22,353 nucleotides of DNA from an uncultured Selenomonadaceae bacterium (lineage in GTDB: Bacteria > Bacillota > Negativicutes > Selenomonadales > Selenomonadaceae): positions 1-22,353 of the forward strand of contig CAJODU010000005.1 in assembly GCA_905233325.1 (NCBI GenBank), in the 5' to 3' direction. Positions 8,207 through 14,771 of this stretch are shown one piece after another. A program made the position numbers and the translations under genes. The first letter of the stretch is position 1. Each line of letters opens with the position of its first letter. Below the pieces are notes generated by a model, which saw nothing but the letters and a program-made list of their open reading frames with translations, made no database searches and had not been told where the DNA came from.

Positions 8207-9322
8207 ATGACAAAGACAAACGAAATGGAAGCAAAGAAAGAAATAGTACATTTTGAGGTAGGACAAACAATCAATCGCGGCTTGGTTTATACGGTAGTCA
8301 AACGCACAGCAAAGACAATCACAATCGAATATCAAGGAATGCTTGGTGGAATGGTTCAGAGTCGCAAAAAGATTTATGAAGATGAGAAAGCTGAATTTAT
8401 TTGCAATGGAGATTATGTACTTTTTTATGCCAACGACGCAATCACCGATGAGGCTGAAGAAAAACAGATTGAAGCGAAAATAGAAGATTATATCGTCAGT
8501 CCGGAAGCCCAAGAAGTTGCTCTTCAGTCTGAAGAAGATTTTGCAGGTATCATTCGTTTTGAAGTAGGCAAAGTCTACAAAAATAAAAACTTCTACAGAG
8601 TAATTGAACGCAAAATCACTGAATACTTTGATACCATTTTGGTGGTTGAAGAAATTGACGGGCGTATGTATCATCAAAGTTTTATCCATTGCATTGATGG
8701 TGTTGAGACGGTTAAAAATCTTTTTAAAGGTGAAACGCTCAACGCTGATAGCAATTTCGACCTTTTTGACGAAAGTATCTTGACACCCGAAAATACTCCG
8801 ATTGATTTTGAAGATTTTACGGTTGAAGTCTATGATGACAATGAAGATAATATTCTCAACCTTGATGAGGACGGCTTGACTCCATATTTTGATGATGTTA
8901 GGGAAGCAATCAAATATGCTAAAAAGGAATATTTTCAAACAGGATTGAATGTCACCGTAGTGCAGCTCAACACTTCCAGCAAAATGTTTAAAAATACTGA
9001 TTTGCCGCTCTATGGGATTTATTCCGGCGAAGAAATGATTTATTCTAAACTTGAAGAAGTTCTTCAAAAAATCGAAATAAAAAAAGCAGAGTCGGAAAAT
9101 CCTGCAGATATTATTCTTTACAAAATTGTTTGCACTATTGCCTATTCTGAAAAAATTGGCAACAGGAAGGCGATCAATTCAATCTATAATTTTGTCAAAG
9201 AAGCTGAAAAAAAGGGGTTTATCGACCTTGCAAGGGAAGTCAAATTCAAAACAATAATCGCTTGCTGGGGTGATTCCTTGGACAATTTCTATATAGAGGA
9301 TTATCTCAAATTGTTGGCCTAA
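8207..9322 (+). CDS. 371-aa cargo protein of unknown function with a duplicated N-terminal domain
   Basis: An acidic soluble protein that I do not recognise. The ATG has an ideal AGGAGGA site. Residues about 14-75 and 116-172 are divergent copies of one small beta domain, each opening with FEVG: HFEVGQTINRGLVYTVVKRT and RFEVGKVYKNKNFYRVIERK. I recall similar FEVGK.Y...V..RT.KT.TI domains from small ORFs of gut phages and plasmids, without known function. A D/E-rich linker (about 173-230) leads to an alpha/beta part and a helical C-terminus (about 285-371). There is no signal peptide or membrane helix. It has its own promoter under repressor-type operators and is followed by a hairpin, so it behaves as an independent moron rather than a tail gene. 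Anti-phage, exclusion or host-modulating roles are possible but unsupported. Confidence 0.85.
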   Translation: MTKTNEMEAKKEIVHFEVGQTINRGLVYTVVKRTAKTITIEYQGMLGGMVQSRKKIYEDEKAEFICNGDYVLFYANDAITDEAEEKQIEAKIEDYIVSPEAQEVALQSEEDFAGIIRFEVGKVYKNKNFYRVIERKITEYFDTILVVEEIDGRMYHQSFIHCIDGVETVKNLFKGETLNADSNFDLFDESILTPENTPIDFEDFTVEVYDDNEDNILNLDEDGLTPYFDDVREAIKYAKKEYFQTGLNVTVVQLNTSSKMFKNTDLPLYGIYSGEEMIYSKLEEVLQKIEIKKAESENPADIILYKIVCTIAYSEKIGNRKAINSIYNFVKEAEKKGFIDLAREVKFKTIIACWGDSLDNFYIEDYLKLLA

Positions 9323-9393
9323 AATAAAAAGCGACACAAATGCCGCCACGAATTTATGCAAATTTATTATACCACATATAGAAAAATCTGCAA

Positions 9394-9419
9394 GCCGGAA
9401 TTTATCCGGCTATTTTAAT
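9394..9419 (+). terminator. Hairpin, probable terminator after the 371-aa gene
   Basis: AGCCGGA (9394-9400), loop ATTTA, TCCGGCT (9406-9412), then the T-rich run ATTTTAA. The 7-pair GC-rich stem with a weak T tract fits a leaky intrinsic terminator. It lies in the only sizeable plus-strand gap (9323-9431), which otherwise shows nothing but AT-rich sequence. If efficient it would also block late transcription toward the portal and baseplate genes, so partial termination or a promoter downstream of it is needed. Confidence 0.6.
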
Positions 9420-9431
9420 GGGAGTGTTCTT

Positions 9432-9767
9432 ATGCAATGGCTCAAATCTAACTCTTTTTTGCTCATATGGTATATTCTATTTTTTTTAATGATGTTTTCC
9501 TTTTTCAATATTCCTCTCGATATTGCAGATTTTAGAAGTACTTACGGCGACACGGAGGCAATGTTTATATTGATTCGTGATCAACGTATTACAGAACATT
9601 GCATATATATGATTATTCTACTGGAATTTATTAAGAAAGAAAAAGACAGGAGGCGGCATAATAGCAAAAATGACAAGATTAGAGATAGCCAGAAACCGGT
9701 TGGATTTATATATAGCGGCCGAGCAAGCGATACTTGCGGGTGCTCAAAGCTATCAGATAGGCAATAG
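9432..9767 (+). CDS. Putative small membrane protein
   Basis: A 111-residue ORF with ATG 9432 and GGAG at 9421-9424. Residues 8-27 form a strong hydrophobic helix and 57-66 a weaker one, followed by a basic KKEKDRRRH stretch, the pattern of a small inner-membrane protein with a cytoplasmic basic tail. The last 33 residues overlap the next gene in another frame and look like out-of-frame sequence, an overlap of about 98 bases that is unusual here. The membrane part may be real and the tail fortuitous. It could be a holin-like or exclusion protein, but nothing proves either. It lies between the hairpin and the joining protein gene. Confidence 0.5.
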   Translation: MQWLKSNSFLLIWYILFFLMMFSFFNIPLDIADFRSTYGDTEAMFILIRDQRITEHCIYMIILLEFIKKEKDRRRHNSKNDKIRDSQKPVGFIYSGRASDTCGCSKLSDRQ

Positions 9768-9891
9768 GAATTTGACTCGTGCTAATCTGGCAGAAATTAC
9801 CAAAATGATTGAAATCCTTCAAGATGAAGTTGAAACACTTGAAGGCAAGCCGAAAGGTTATACCCGCCGTGTTGTTATGATGGATTATTAG
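9670..9891 (+). CDS. gpW-like head-tail joining protein (DUF6148-type)
   Basis: A 73-residue helical hairpin protein with the pattern MTRLEIARNRLDLYIAAEQA, then SYQIGNRNLTRANLAEI, then a helix EILQDEVETLE. This matches the small gpW-like family found directly before lambda-type portal genes, where it helps seal the portal after packaging. The SD AGGAGG (9648-9653) is 16 bases from the ATG, longer than usual; ATA codons at 9658 or 9661 would be better spaced, so a non-standard start three or four codons earlier is possible. It is followed by a 68-aa ORF and the portal, so a lambda-like W-B fragment is preserved. Confidence 0.8.
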   Translation: MTRLEIARNRLDLYIAAEQAILAGAQSYQIGNRNLTRANLAEITKMIEILQDEVETLEGKPKGYTRRVVMMDY

Positions 9892-9903
9892 GAGGTTCTT
9901 TCT

Positions 9904-10110
9904 ATGTTGAAAGTTAAAGATGTCAACCGTCTCAAAGTTTTTGGTTTTAAACTTGATACTGATTTGTACGTCAAGAAATTCAAAGAAGGTGAGATTATGA
10001 TAGACGCCGAGAACGGCACTATCATCATTCGCGCCGATGATAATTATCTTAATCAGATTCCCGATGACCTCTTTGAACTTTTCGCGGCTAATCTGGTTGA
10101 AAGAGTTTAA
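9904..10110 (+). CDS. 68-aa protein of unknown function before the portal
   Basis: ATG 9904 preceded by AGGAGG (9891-9896), whose first base is the last base of the previous stop. The 68 residues are mixed charge with a central beta segment GTIIIRAD and an acidic C-terminal helix, without membrane segments or metal ligands. The portal ATG follows two bases after its TAA, so it is expressed with the portal. I do not recognise the family; a minor head-tail connector component is possible from position only. Confidence 0.68.
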   Translation: MLKVKDVNRLKVFGFKLDTDLYVKKFKEGEIMIDAENGTIIIRADDNYLNQIPDDLFELFAANLVERV

Positions 10111-10112
10111 TC

Positions 10113-11687
10113 ATGAGTAAAAAACAGAAAAAAGCGAGAGCTCCTGCCGTCAAAGACCAAAAAATTATAATCAAAAATAGTGGATATTCTCACGGTGGTG
10201 CCTCTCTTTCCAATAACGTCTTAAAATCCTATATGCCGCAACTTCTTTCCTCAAAATCTGATATTGATATGAATTTAGATACTTTGAGGAATAGAGCGGC
10301 CGATTTAGCTATCAATTCTCCACTCGGTGCAGCGGCTATCACAACATCTGCAAGGTCTACCGTTGGTGCCGGTTTGAAGGTTTTTCCTCGATTGAATTAT
10401 AAATTGTTAGGAATGACACCCGAACAATCACGAGAATGGTCAAAGAAGACTGCCTGTGAATTCAACCTTTGGGCGAATACTCCCGATTGTGATTTTTATC
10501 GCCGTAACTCTTTTGGCGACCTCCAATATATTGCATACTACACATATTTAACGCAAGGAGATTCTTTTTGCGTGTTTCGCCGAAAGCCTTCAACGCCCCG
10601 CAATCCCTACACTTTACGACTTCAACTGCTAGAAGCCAACAGAGTAAGCAATCCTCAAAATAGTGGAGCTGTATTTTCTATTCCTCTGCATGTTGAATCA
10701 ATTCTGCCGAATGGCAATAGAATAATCAACGGTGTGGAAGTAGATAAAGATGGGGCTATTGTGGCGTTTTGGATTTCCAACAAAGTCCCCAATGATATTG
10801 CTGATATTGACAGAACTGCCGAATGGGTAAGGGTCAAGGCTTATGGCAATTCAAGCGGTATGCCTAATATCTTGCAGATTGCCCATGATACTCGTGCCTC
10901 TCAATATCGTGGCGTTCCTTATCTTGCTCCTGTTATCGAAACGCTAAAGCAGGTTACACGGTATACTTCAGCGGAATTGACTTCAGCTATTATCAAGAGT
11001 TTTTTTACCATTTTTTTTACAGGGACACCGTCAAAAGTTAATCAGCTTGAAGATATTCTTCCCTCTGCTTATGATGATGATGAGCAGCGTGATCCGACTG
11101 CTCCTGTTGTCAATCCTGCCGATTACAGGCTTGGTGCCGGTACTGTCAGTGCCTTGCCTCCTGGTGTTGGTGTTGAGGCTATTGACGCAGGAAGAAATTT
11201 ATCAACTTTCGATTTATTTGTCACTCATTTGTCAAAACAGATGGGCGCAGCTCTTGGTTTACCTTATGAAGTTTTAATGAAGACTTTTCAATCTAGTTAC
11301 AGTGCCAGCAGAGCAGCTCTTCTTCAGGCTTACGATGAATTTAGACTGCGCCGCACTTGGTTTATCAGAGATTTCTGCAAACCTGTTTATGATGCCTTTT
11401 TGTGTGAGGCCGTTGCTCTCGGCAGGATTGACGCTCCTGCTTTTTTTGACGATCCTCTCAAAAGAATGTTGTGGAGTGAGGCTGAATTTTTCGGACCTAC
11501 TACTTCATTGCTTGATCCTGTCAAAGAAGTGCAGGGGGCTGAAAAAAGGTTATTGTTAGGTTTATCGACACACGAACAAGAGGCTATGGAGATTAACGGC
11601 ACTGATTACATTGAAAACCTTGAAATTTTGGCAAGAGAACGAAAATTAATTCAAGAATTGACGCCGGAGGTAAAAAAAATTGAATAA
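10113..11687 (+). CDS. Phage portal protein, lambda gpB family
   Basis: A 524-residue portal, the ring at one capsid vertex through which DNA is packaged and ejected. Family marks are the N-terminal RNRAADLAINSPLGAAAITT segment followed by VGAGLKVFP, the middle LLEANRVSNP and RASQYRGVPYLAPVIETLKQ, then the clip/crown region with YSASRAALLQAYDEFRLRR, and near residue 470 GPTTSLLDPVKEVQGAEKRL with LSTHEQEA. Length equals the family norm and no frame is broken. Portal genes normally sit with terminase and capsid genes; here the gene lies between gpX and gpD of a P2-like tail. Its TAA overlaps the TTG of the next gene by 8 bases. Confidence 0.93.
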   Translation: MSKKQKKARAPAVKDQKIIIKNSGYSHGGASLSNNVLKSYMPQLLSSKSDIDMNLDTLRNRAADLAINSPLGAAAITTSARSTVGAGLKVFPRLNYKLLGMTPEQSREWSKKTACEFNLWANTPDCDFYRRNSFGDLQYIAYYTYLTQGDSFCVFRRKPSTPRNPYTLRLQLLEANRVSNPQNSGAVFSIPLHVESILPNGNRIINGVEVDKDGAIVAFWISNKVPNDIADIDRTAEWVRVKAYGNSSGMPNILQIAHDTRASQYRGVPYLAPVIETLKQVTRYTSAELTSAIIKSFFTIFFTGTPSKVNQLEDILPSAYDDDEQRDPTAPVVNPADYRLGAGTVSALPPGVGVEAIDAGRNLSTFDLFVTHLSKQMGAALGLPYEVLMKTFQSSYSASRAALLQAYDEFRLRRTWFIRDFCKPVYDAFLCEAVALGRIDAPAFFDDPLKRMLWSEAEFFGPTTSLLDPVKEVQGAEKRLLLGLSTHEQEAMEINGTDYIENLEILARERKLIQELTPEVKKIE

Positions 11688-11982
11688 ATTAAAATATCTT
11701 TACTATGTCAGTTTTATGTATCTTGACAAATATTGCAAGCAGAAAATCAATAGCACCTTCTTCCCTTTCGACAAAATCATAACAAACGAAAACGATGTCA
11801 ACTATATTGCTGATATGTTGCGTATGCATTACAATTCAACTCATTTGAGGGTCTTGGCTTTTTCACTGATGAATAGTGTCACTGAAATTGTTGAAGAAAT
11901 TTTTAAGGATTTTGTTGCTGTGCATTTCAAAGGTAAAAGGTGGCGGCAAAAATTTAAAGCTAGGCTGTTGATGTTGCAATGA
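11680..11982 (+). CDS. 100-aa basic protein between portal and gpD, unknown
   Basis: TTG start 11680 with GGAGG at 11666-11670. The 100 residues are rich in aromatic and basic amino acids and mostly helical, with no signal or clear membrane helix, ending in a KGKRWRQKFKARLL segment able to bind nucleic acid or membrane. The gene overlaps the portal by 8 bases and its TGA overlaps the gpD start (ATGA), so it is coupled to both. I do not recognise it. In lambda-like maps a minor capsid/protease gene would follow the portal; this one is far too small for that. Confidence 0.62.
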   Translation: MNKLKYLYYVSFMYLDKYCKQKINSTFFPFDKIITNENDVNYIADMLRMHYNSTHLRVLAFSLMNSVTEIVEEIFKDFVAVHFKGKRWRQKFKARLLMLQ

Positions 11983-13109
11983 GTTTGGATTTCCCTGCTA
12001 AATGGCTAGCTGACTTGCCCTCTAACGGTAAATTATCTAGGCGAGCTTGGTTGGAAATTAAATTTACTGCCGCCGAAAATGGAAGAACTGTTGATATTTC
12101 AGAGGATATATCTAAATTTTTTGTTAGTATGGATTACACCGATAATATGGACGGCAAAGCCGATGATTTAACTATATCCCTTGAAGATCGTGCCGGAATT
12201 TGGTTAAATAGCTGGTTGCCTGATGATGAGGGTAATATCCTTGATGTAACTGTTCATATCTTTAATAGAATTACTCTTGATGATGGTGAGGTTATAGTAC
12301 ATCTTGGCAAGTTTGAAATTGATGAGGTCACCTGTAATGGCATGCCCTCCACTGTTCAAATTAAAGCTGTTTCTGTTGTCGGGAATAGTTCCCTCCGTAG
12401 CGAAAAAAAGAATTTCTCTTGGGAAAAAGTCACTTTCAGAAAAATTGCCGAAGATATTGCCTCTAGAAATAATCTTTCACTTTTGCTTGATTGTGATGAA
12501 AATCCCGAAATTGATCATATTGAACAAGCTAATCAACCCGACCTTGAATTTTTGTTAAAACTTTGTCAAAATCACGGTTTAAGCCTCAAAGTCACGCCAG
12601 AACAATTAATCATCTTCGACGAATACAAATATGAGCAAAAGGAGCCGCTGATCACTGTCTACAAACCCGGCAGTGATCCTCATGGCGGTAAGGAAATTAT
12701 TTTGACTTGGATTTCTGATTGGAATTTCAGACAAAAGACCCGCGATACTTATCATAAGTGCATAGTCAAAACACAGCAAAGCAAAAAGAAAGAGACTATC
12801 ATTGGTGAGTTTTCCGCACCAGATACTCCTGCCGATACAAAAAAGATTTTGCATATCAGTCAGCAAGTCAAAGATGAGGCCGAAGCTCAACGCCTCGCCA
12901 AAAAGAAACTTCGCGAAAAGAATAAAGACAAAACTACAGGCAGTTTTACAACTATCGGCAATTTCAATTTTGCCGCCGGTGCTACTCTTGATATTAGGAA
13001 TTTCGGCAAGTTTTCAGGCAAGTACATCATATCAAAAGTCAATCACAATATATCCGGCAATGAATTTAAAACTACCGTTGAAGTGAGGAAGTGCTTAAAT
13101 GGATACTAA
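11979..13109 (+). CDS. Tail hub protein gpD (late control D / VgrG-like)
   Basis: A 376-residue protein of the P2 gpD/Mu gp44 family that forms the baseplate hub on which the gpV spike sits; the related T4 part is gp27 and the VgrG N-terminus. Visible marks are two beta-barrel halves: SRRAWLEIKFT with a DDLTISLEDR segment, and LEFLLKLCQNHGLSLKV, where a conserved QPDLEFLLKLC phrase is diagnostic, followed by a C-terminal barrel ending NKDKTTGSFTTIGNFNFAAG and KFSGKYIISKVNH. The start overlaps the previous gene by 4 bases and the end overlaps gpV by 11. It is full length. Confidence 0.9.
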   Translation: MSLDFPAKWLADLPSNGKLSRRAWLEIKFTAAENGRTVDISEDISKFFVSMDYTDNMDGKADDLTISLEDRAGIWLNSWLPDDEGNILDVTVHIFNRITLDDGEVIVHLGKFEIDEVTCNGMPSTVQIKAVSVVGNSSLRSEKKNFSWEKVTFRKIAEDIASRNNLSLLLDCDENPEIDHIEQANQPDLEFLLKLCQNHGLSLKVTPEQLIIFDEYKYEQKEPLITVYKPGSDPHGGKEIILTWISDWNFRQKTRDTYHKCIVKTQQSKKKETIIGEFSAPDTPADTKKILHISQQVKDEAEAQRLAKKKLREKNKDKTTGSFTTIGNFNFAAGATLDIRNFGKFSGKYIISKVNHNISGNEFKTTVEVRKCLNGY

Positions 13110-13515
13110 CCTTGAAGAATTCTATTATGTTGGAATTGTCACTTCTTATGGTGAAACAGCAGGAACTGTTAGAGTAAAACGCCCAGATAGAGATGATAAA
13201 GTTAGTGCTGAATTGCCTGTTATTCAGCTTTGTGTTTTAGGCAATAAATTCTTTCGTATGCCAAAAATCAATGAACAAGTTGTGGTTTTTCAATTACCTA
13301 ACGCCGGCGGTAAAGGTATCGGCGATGGTTTTGTTTTTGGCGGTTTTTATAATGATGAAAATCTCCCTACCGAAACTGATAACGATTCTATCAGCTTAAT
13401 CATGGAGAATGGCAGTTATTTGCGTTTCAACAAAAATGGTGACGTTGAGTTACACGCCGCTAAAAATTTTTTAATCACTGTCGGCAGTCAAGTCAGAATT
13501 GATCGGAGCGGTTAA
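13099..13515 (+). CDS. Baseplate assembly protein V (spike, gpV-like)
   Basis: A 138-residue spike protein related to P2 gpV and Mu gp45. The N-terminal OB-fold shows GIVTSYGETAGTVRVKRPDR and PKINEQVVVFQLPNAGG, then VFGGFYNDENLPTETD, a hallmark of the family. The last part (NGSYLRFNKNGDVELHA) starts the trimeric beta-helix needle. It is shorter than P2 gpV (211), so the needle is short and may be completed by the PAAR tip encoded next. The start overlaps gpD and two bases separate its stop from the PAAR ATG. Confidence 0.9.
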   Translation: MDTNLEEFYYVGIVTSYGETAGTVRVKRPDRDDKVSAELPVIQLCVLGNKFFRMPKINEQVVVFQLPNAGGKGIGDGFVFGGFYNDENLPTETDNDSISLIMENGSYLRFNKNGDVELHAAKNFLITVGSQVRIDRSG

Positions 13516-13516
13516 A

Positions 13517-13837
13517 ATGCCTTTAGCAACTAGAATCAATGATTATACAACAGGAATGTGCGATATTGGCTCAAAATGCTGTCCCCATTCAAGGAATGGC
13601 AGAAATATTTCAGGCTCTCCCACAGTTTTTATTGATGGTATGGCAGCTCATAGGAGCGGTGACAGCGGATCTTCTAATTGTCCTCATGGAGGAATTTTTA
13701 AATCTACTGACGGTAGTGCTTTTGTTTTTTTCGACGGGCAACCGGCAGCACTTGTCGGTCACTCAACTATTTGCCAAGGTTGCGGGCAGAGCGGACAGCA
13801 TATCAGTGGCACTGAGACTGTTGAGATTGGGGGGTAA
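13517..13837 (+). CDS. PAAR-domain spike tip protein, cysteine-rich
   Basis: A 106-residue PAAR protein that sharpens the gpV spike. I chose ATG 13517 because it gives the typical MPLATRINDYTTG beginning and has CGGAGCGG upstream; an in-frame ATT/ATC extension to 13499 only overlaps gpV. PAAR features are the opening MPLATR.D, the GSPTVFIDG repeat at 33-41 and VFFDGQPAALVGHST at 70-84. Six cysteines (15, 21, 22, 55, 86, 89) and several histidines (24, 45, 57, 82, 95) are more than the usual set for one metal, so an additional zinc or iron site or disulfides are possible. Confidence 0.9.
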   Translation: MPLATRINDYTTGMCDIGSKCCPHSRNGRNISGSPTVFIDGMAAHRSGDSGSSNCPHGGIFKSTDGSAFVFFDGQPAALVGHSTICQGCGQSGQHISGTETVEIGG

Positions 13838-13840
13838 TTT

Positions 13841-14293
13841 TTGGCTTATATCGGTTATTTTGGCGATGTCGTTTTCTCTGTCAACCAAGATTTTATGTTG
13901 ACTCCCTCTAATTTTGAGCGGGAAGCCGGTTCAAGGTGGAATGATCACAATCTCATTTTACACAAACCTACTTCTCAATTTGCTGGTCCCGAATTAGAGA
14001 AAATAAAATTCAAAATCATTCTTGATATAAATCACGGCGTTGATCCCGAAGAACAATTAAAAATCTTGAGGAATATTCGAGATACTGGGATTGTATTGCC
14101 ATTGGTTATTAATTCTACACCCATTACTAACAATTATTGGCGACTTGACAGTATCAGAGAAAGCAACAATTTTTATAATGGTGCTGTTTTGATACATTCC
14201 GAGCCGGAATTGAGCTTGACTGAATACGATGACAGCAACACTATCGAAACTGAATTTGATGATCTAAAAGAGATTTTAGGGTGGTTATTCTAA
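13841..14293 (+). CDS. Phage tail protein U (gpU-like)
   Basis: A 150-residue protein of the gpU family. It opens YIGYFGDVVFSVNQDFMLT, then WNDHNLILHKPTSQFAGPELEKIKFKI, where the H..I..KP..QF.GP.L..I.F signature is diagnostic, and PEEQLKILRNIRDTGIVLPLVI. P2 gpU sits at the tail tip and is needed for tail completion. TTG 13841 follows a GGGGGGT site. Here it lies between PAAR and gp25 rather than before gpD as in P2. The stop overlaps the next ATG (TAATG). Confidence 0.88.
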   Translation: MAYIGYFGDVVFSVNQDFMLTPSNFEREAGSRWNDHNLILHKPTSQFAGPELEKIKFKIILDINHGVDPEEQLKILRNIRDTGIVLPLVINSTPITNNYWRLDSIRESNNFYNGAVLIHSEPELSLTEYDDSNTIETEFDDLKEILGWLF

Positions 14294-14607
14294 TGGCTAA
14301 TTACATCATAAGCACTGACCAAAATTTAGCGATTAATTTTGAACCGGAGACTGTTGTCGAGGAAATTATTCAAAATGTCAGATGTCTTATCTCTACACTC
14401 AAATGGCAAATTCCTCTTGCCCGTGATATTGGTATTAGCGGTGACGTTGTCGATATGCCGATTCTTCAAGCTAAAGCTAAACTTTCTCAGGAAATTATCC
14501 AATGTTTGAAAAAATACGAGCCGCGTGTACAAGTGCAGAAAATTGACTTTGAAGCAGATGTATCTGGAAAGCTAATCCCTAAAGTGGAGGTGAAAATCCT
14601 TGAATGA
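14293..14607 (+). CDS. Baseplate wedge protein gp25/gpW family
   Basis: A 104-residue baseplate wedge component of the GPW/gp25 family (P2 gpW, Mu gp46, T4 gp25). ATG 14293 is chosen over GTG 14281 because the stop of gpU overlaps it exactly. It shows the family pattern VVEEIIQNVRCLISTLKWQIPLARDIGISG (residues about 20-50), a central helix with AKLSQEIIQCLKKYEPRVQV, and beta strands at the end. It connects the hub to gpJ and the sheath. The gene ends overlapping the ATG of a small zinc-ribbon ORF, with the methyltransferase next, so gp25 and gpJ are split by cargo here. Confidence 0.88.
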   Translation: MANYIISTDQNLAINFEPETVVEEIIQNVRCLISTLKWQIPLARDIGISGDVVDMPILQAKAKLSQEIIQCLKKYEPRVQVQKIDFEADVSGKLIPKVEVKILE

Positions 14608-14771
14608 ACAAACATACCCCCCCCCCCGTGCAAATCATTAAAAGCTGTAAAGAGCTTGATTTAAATGATTTTGCAGATGATAAATTTAGTTGTAAATGTC
14701 CTCTTTGCGGATTTAGATTTAATCAGGAGAAAAAGAAATGTTTAATTGGAAATGGTATCTCAAAGACCTAA
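14604..14771 (+). CDS. Small zinc-ribbon ORF with an 11-C run, upstream of the methyltransferase
   Basis: An ORF of 55 residues, ATG 14604, stop 14769-14771, with GGAGGTG at 14586-14591. Codons 5-8 (ACC CCC CCC CCC) form the poly-C run at 14617-14627. Residues 30-46 carry C30, C32, C35 and C46 in KFSCKCPLCGFRF, a zinc knuckle of CPxCG type, and C15 may add a ligand. It overlaps the start of the methyltransferase by 34 bases. The arrangement recalls Mu Com, a small zinc-finger translational activator of the mom modification gene; this relation is an analogy, not a proven homology. It may be only partly real, as it is short. Confidence 0.6.
   Translation: MNKHTPPPVQIIKSCKELDLNDFADDKFSCKCPLCGFRFNQEKKKCLIGNGISKT
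14617..14627 (+). repeat. Poly-C tract of 11 bases, candidate phase-variable
   Basis: Eleven consecutive C in an AT-rich genome, inside the zinc-ribbon ORF at codons 5-8. Only a length of 11, or a multiple-of-three change from it, keeps that ORF open: with 10 C the frame stops at a TAA 12 codons after the tract, with 12 C at a TAA 4 codons after it. Poly-C runs of this kind slip in replication and are classic contingency loci. A base-calling error could also change the apparent length. Confidence 0.7.

Noticed and set aside
8201..9067. Long open frame of 288 codons on the minus strand, under the 371-aa gene
   Set aside because: Rich in F, I, N and C as expected from the antisense of an acidic gene; no ribosome binding site; the plus strand has an ideal promoter and SD.
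13539..13901. Plus-strand 120-codon frame overlapping PAAR and gpU
   Set aside because: Shadow; both overlapped genes are clear family members.
14281..14292. GTG start of gp25 four codons earlier
   Set aside because: It would overlap the gpU end by 13 bases; the TAATG junction at 14291-14295 is the usual coupling.
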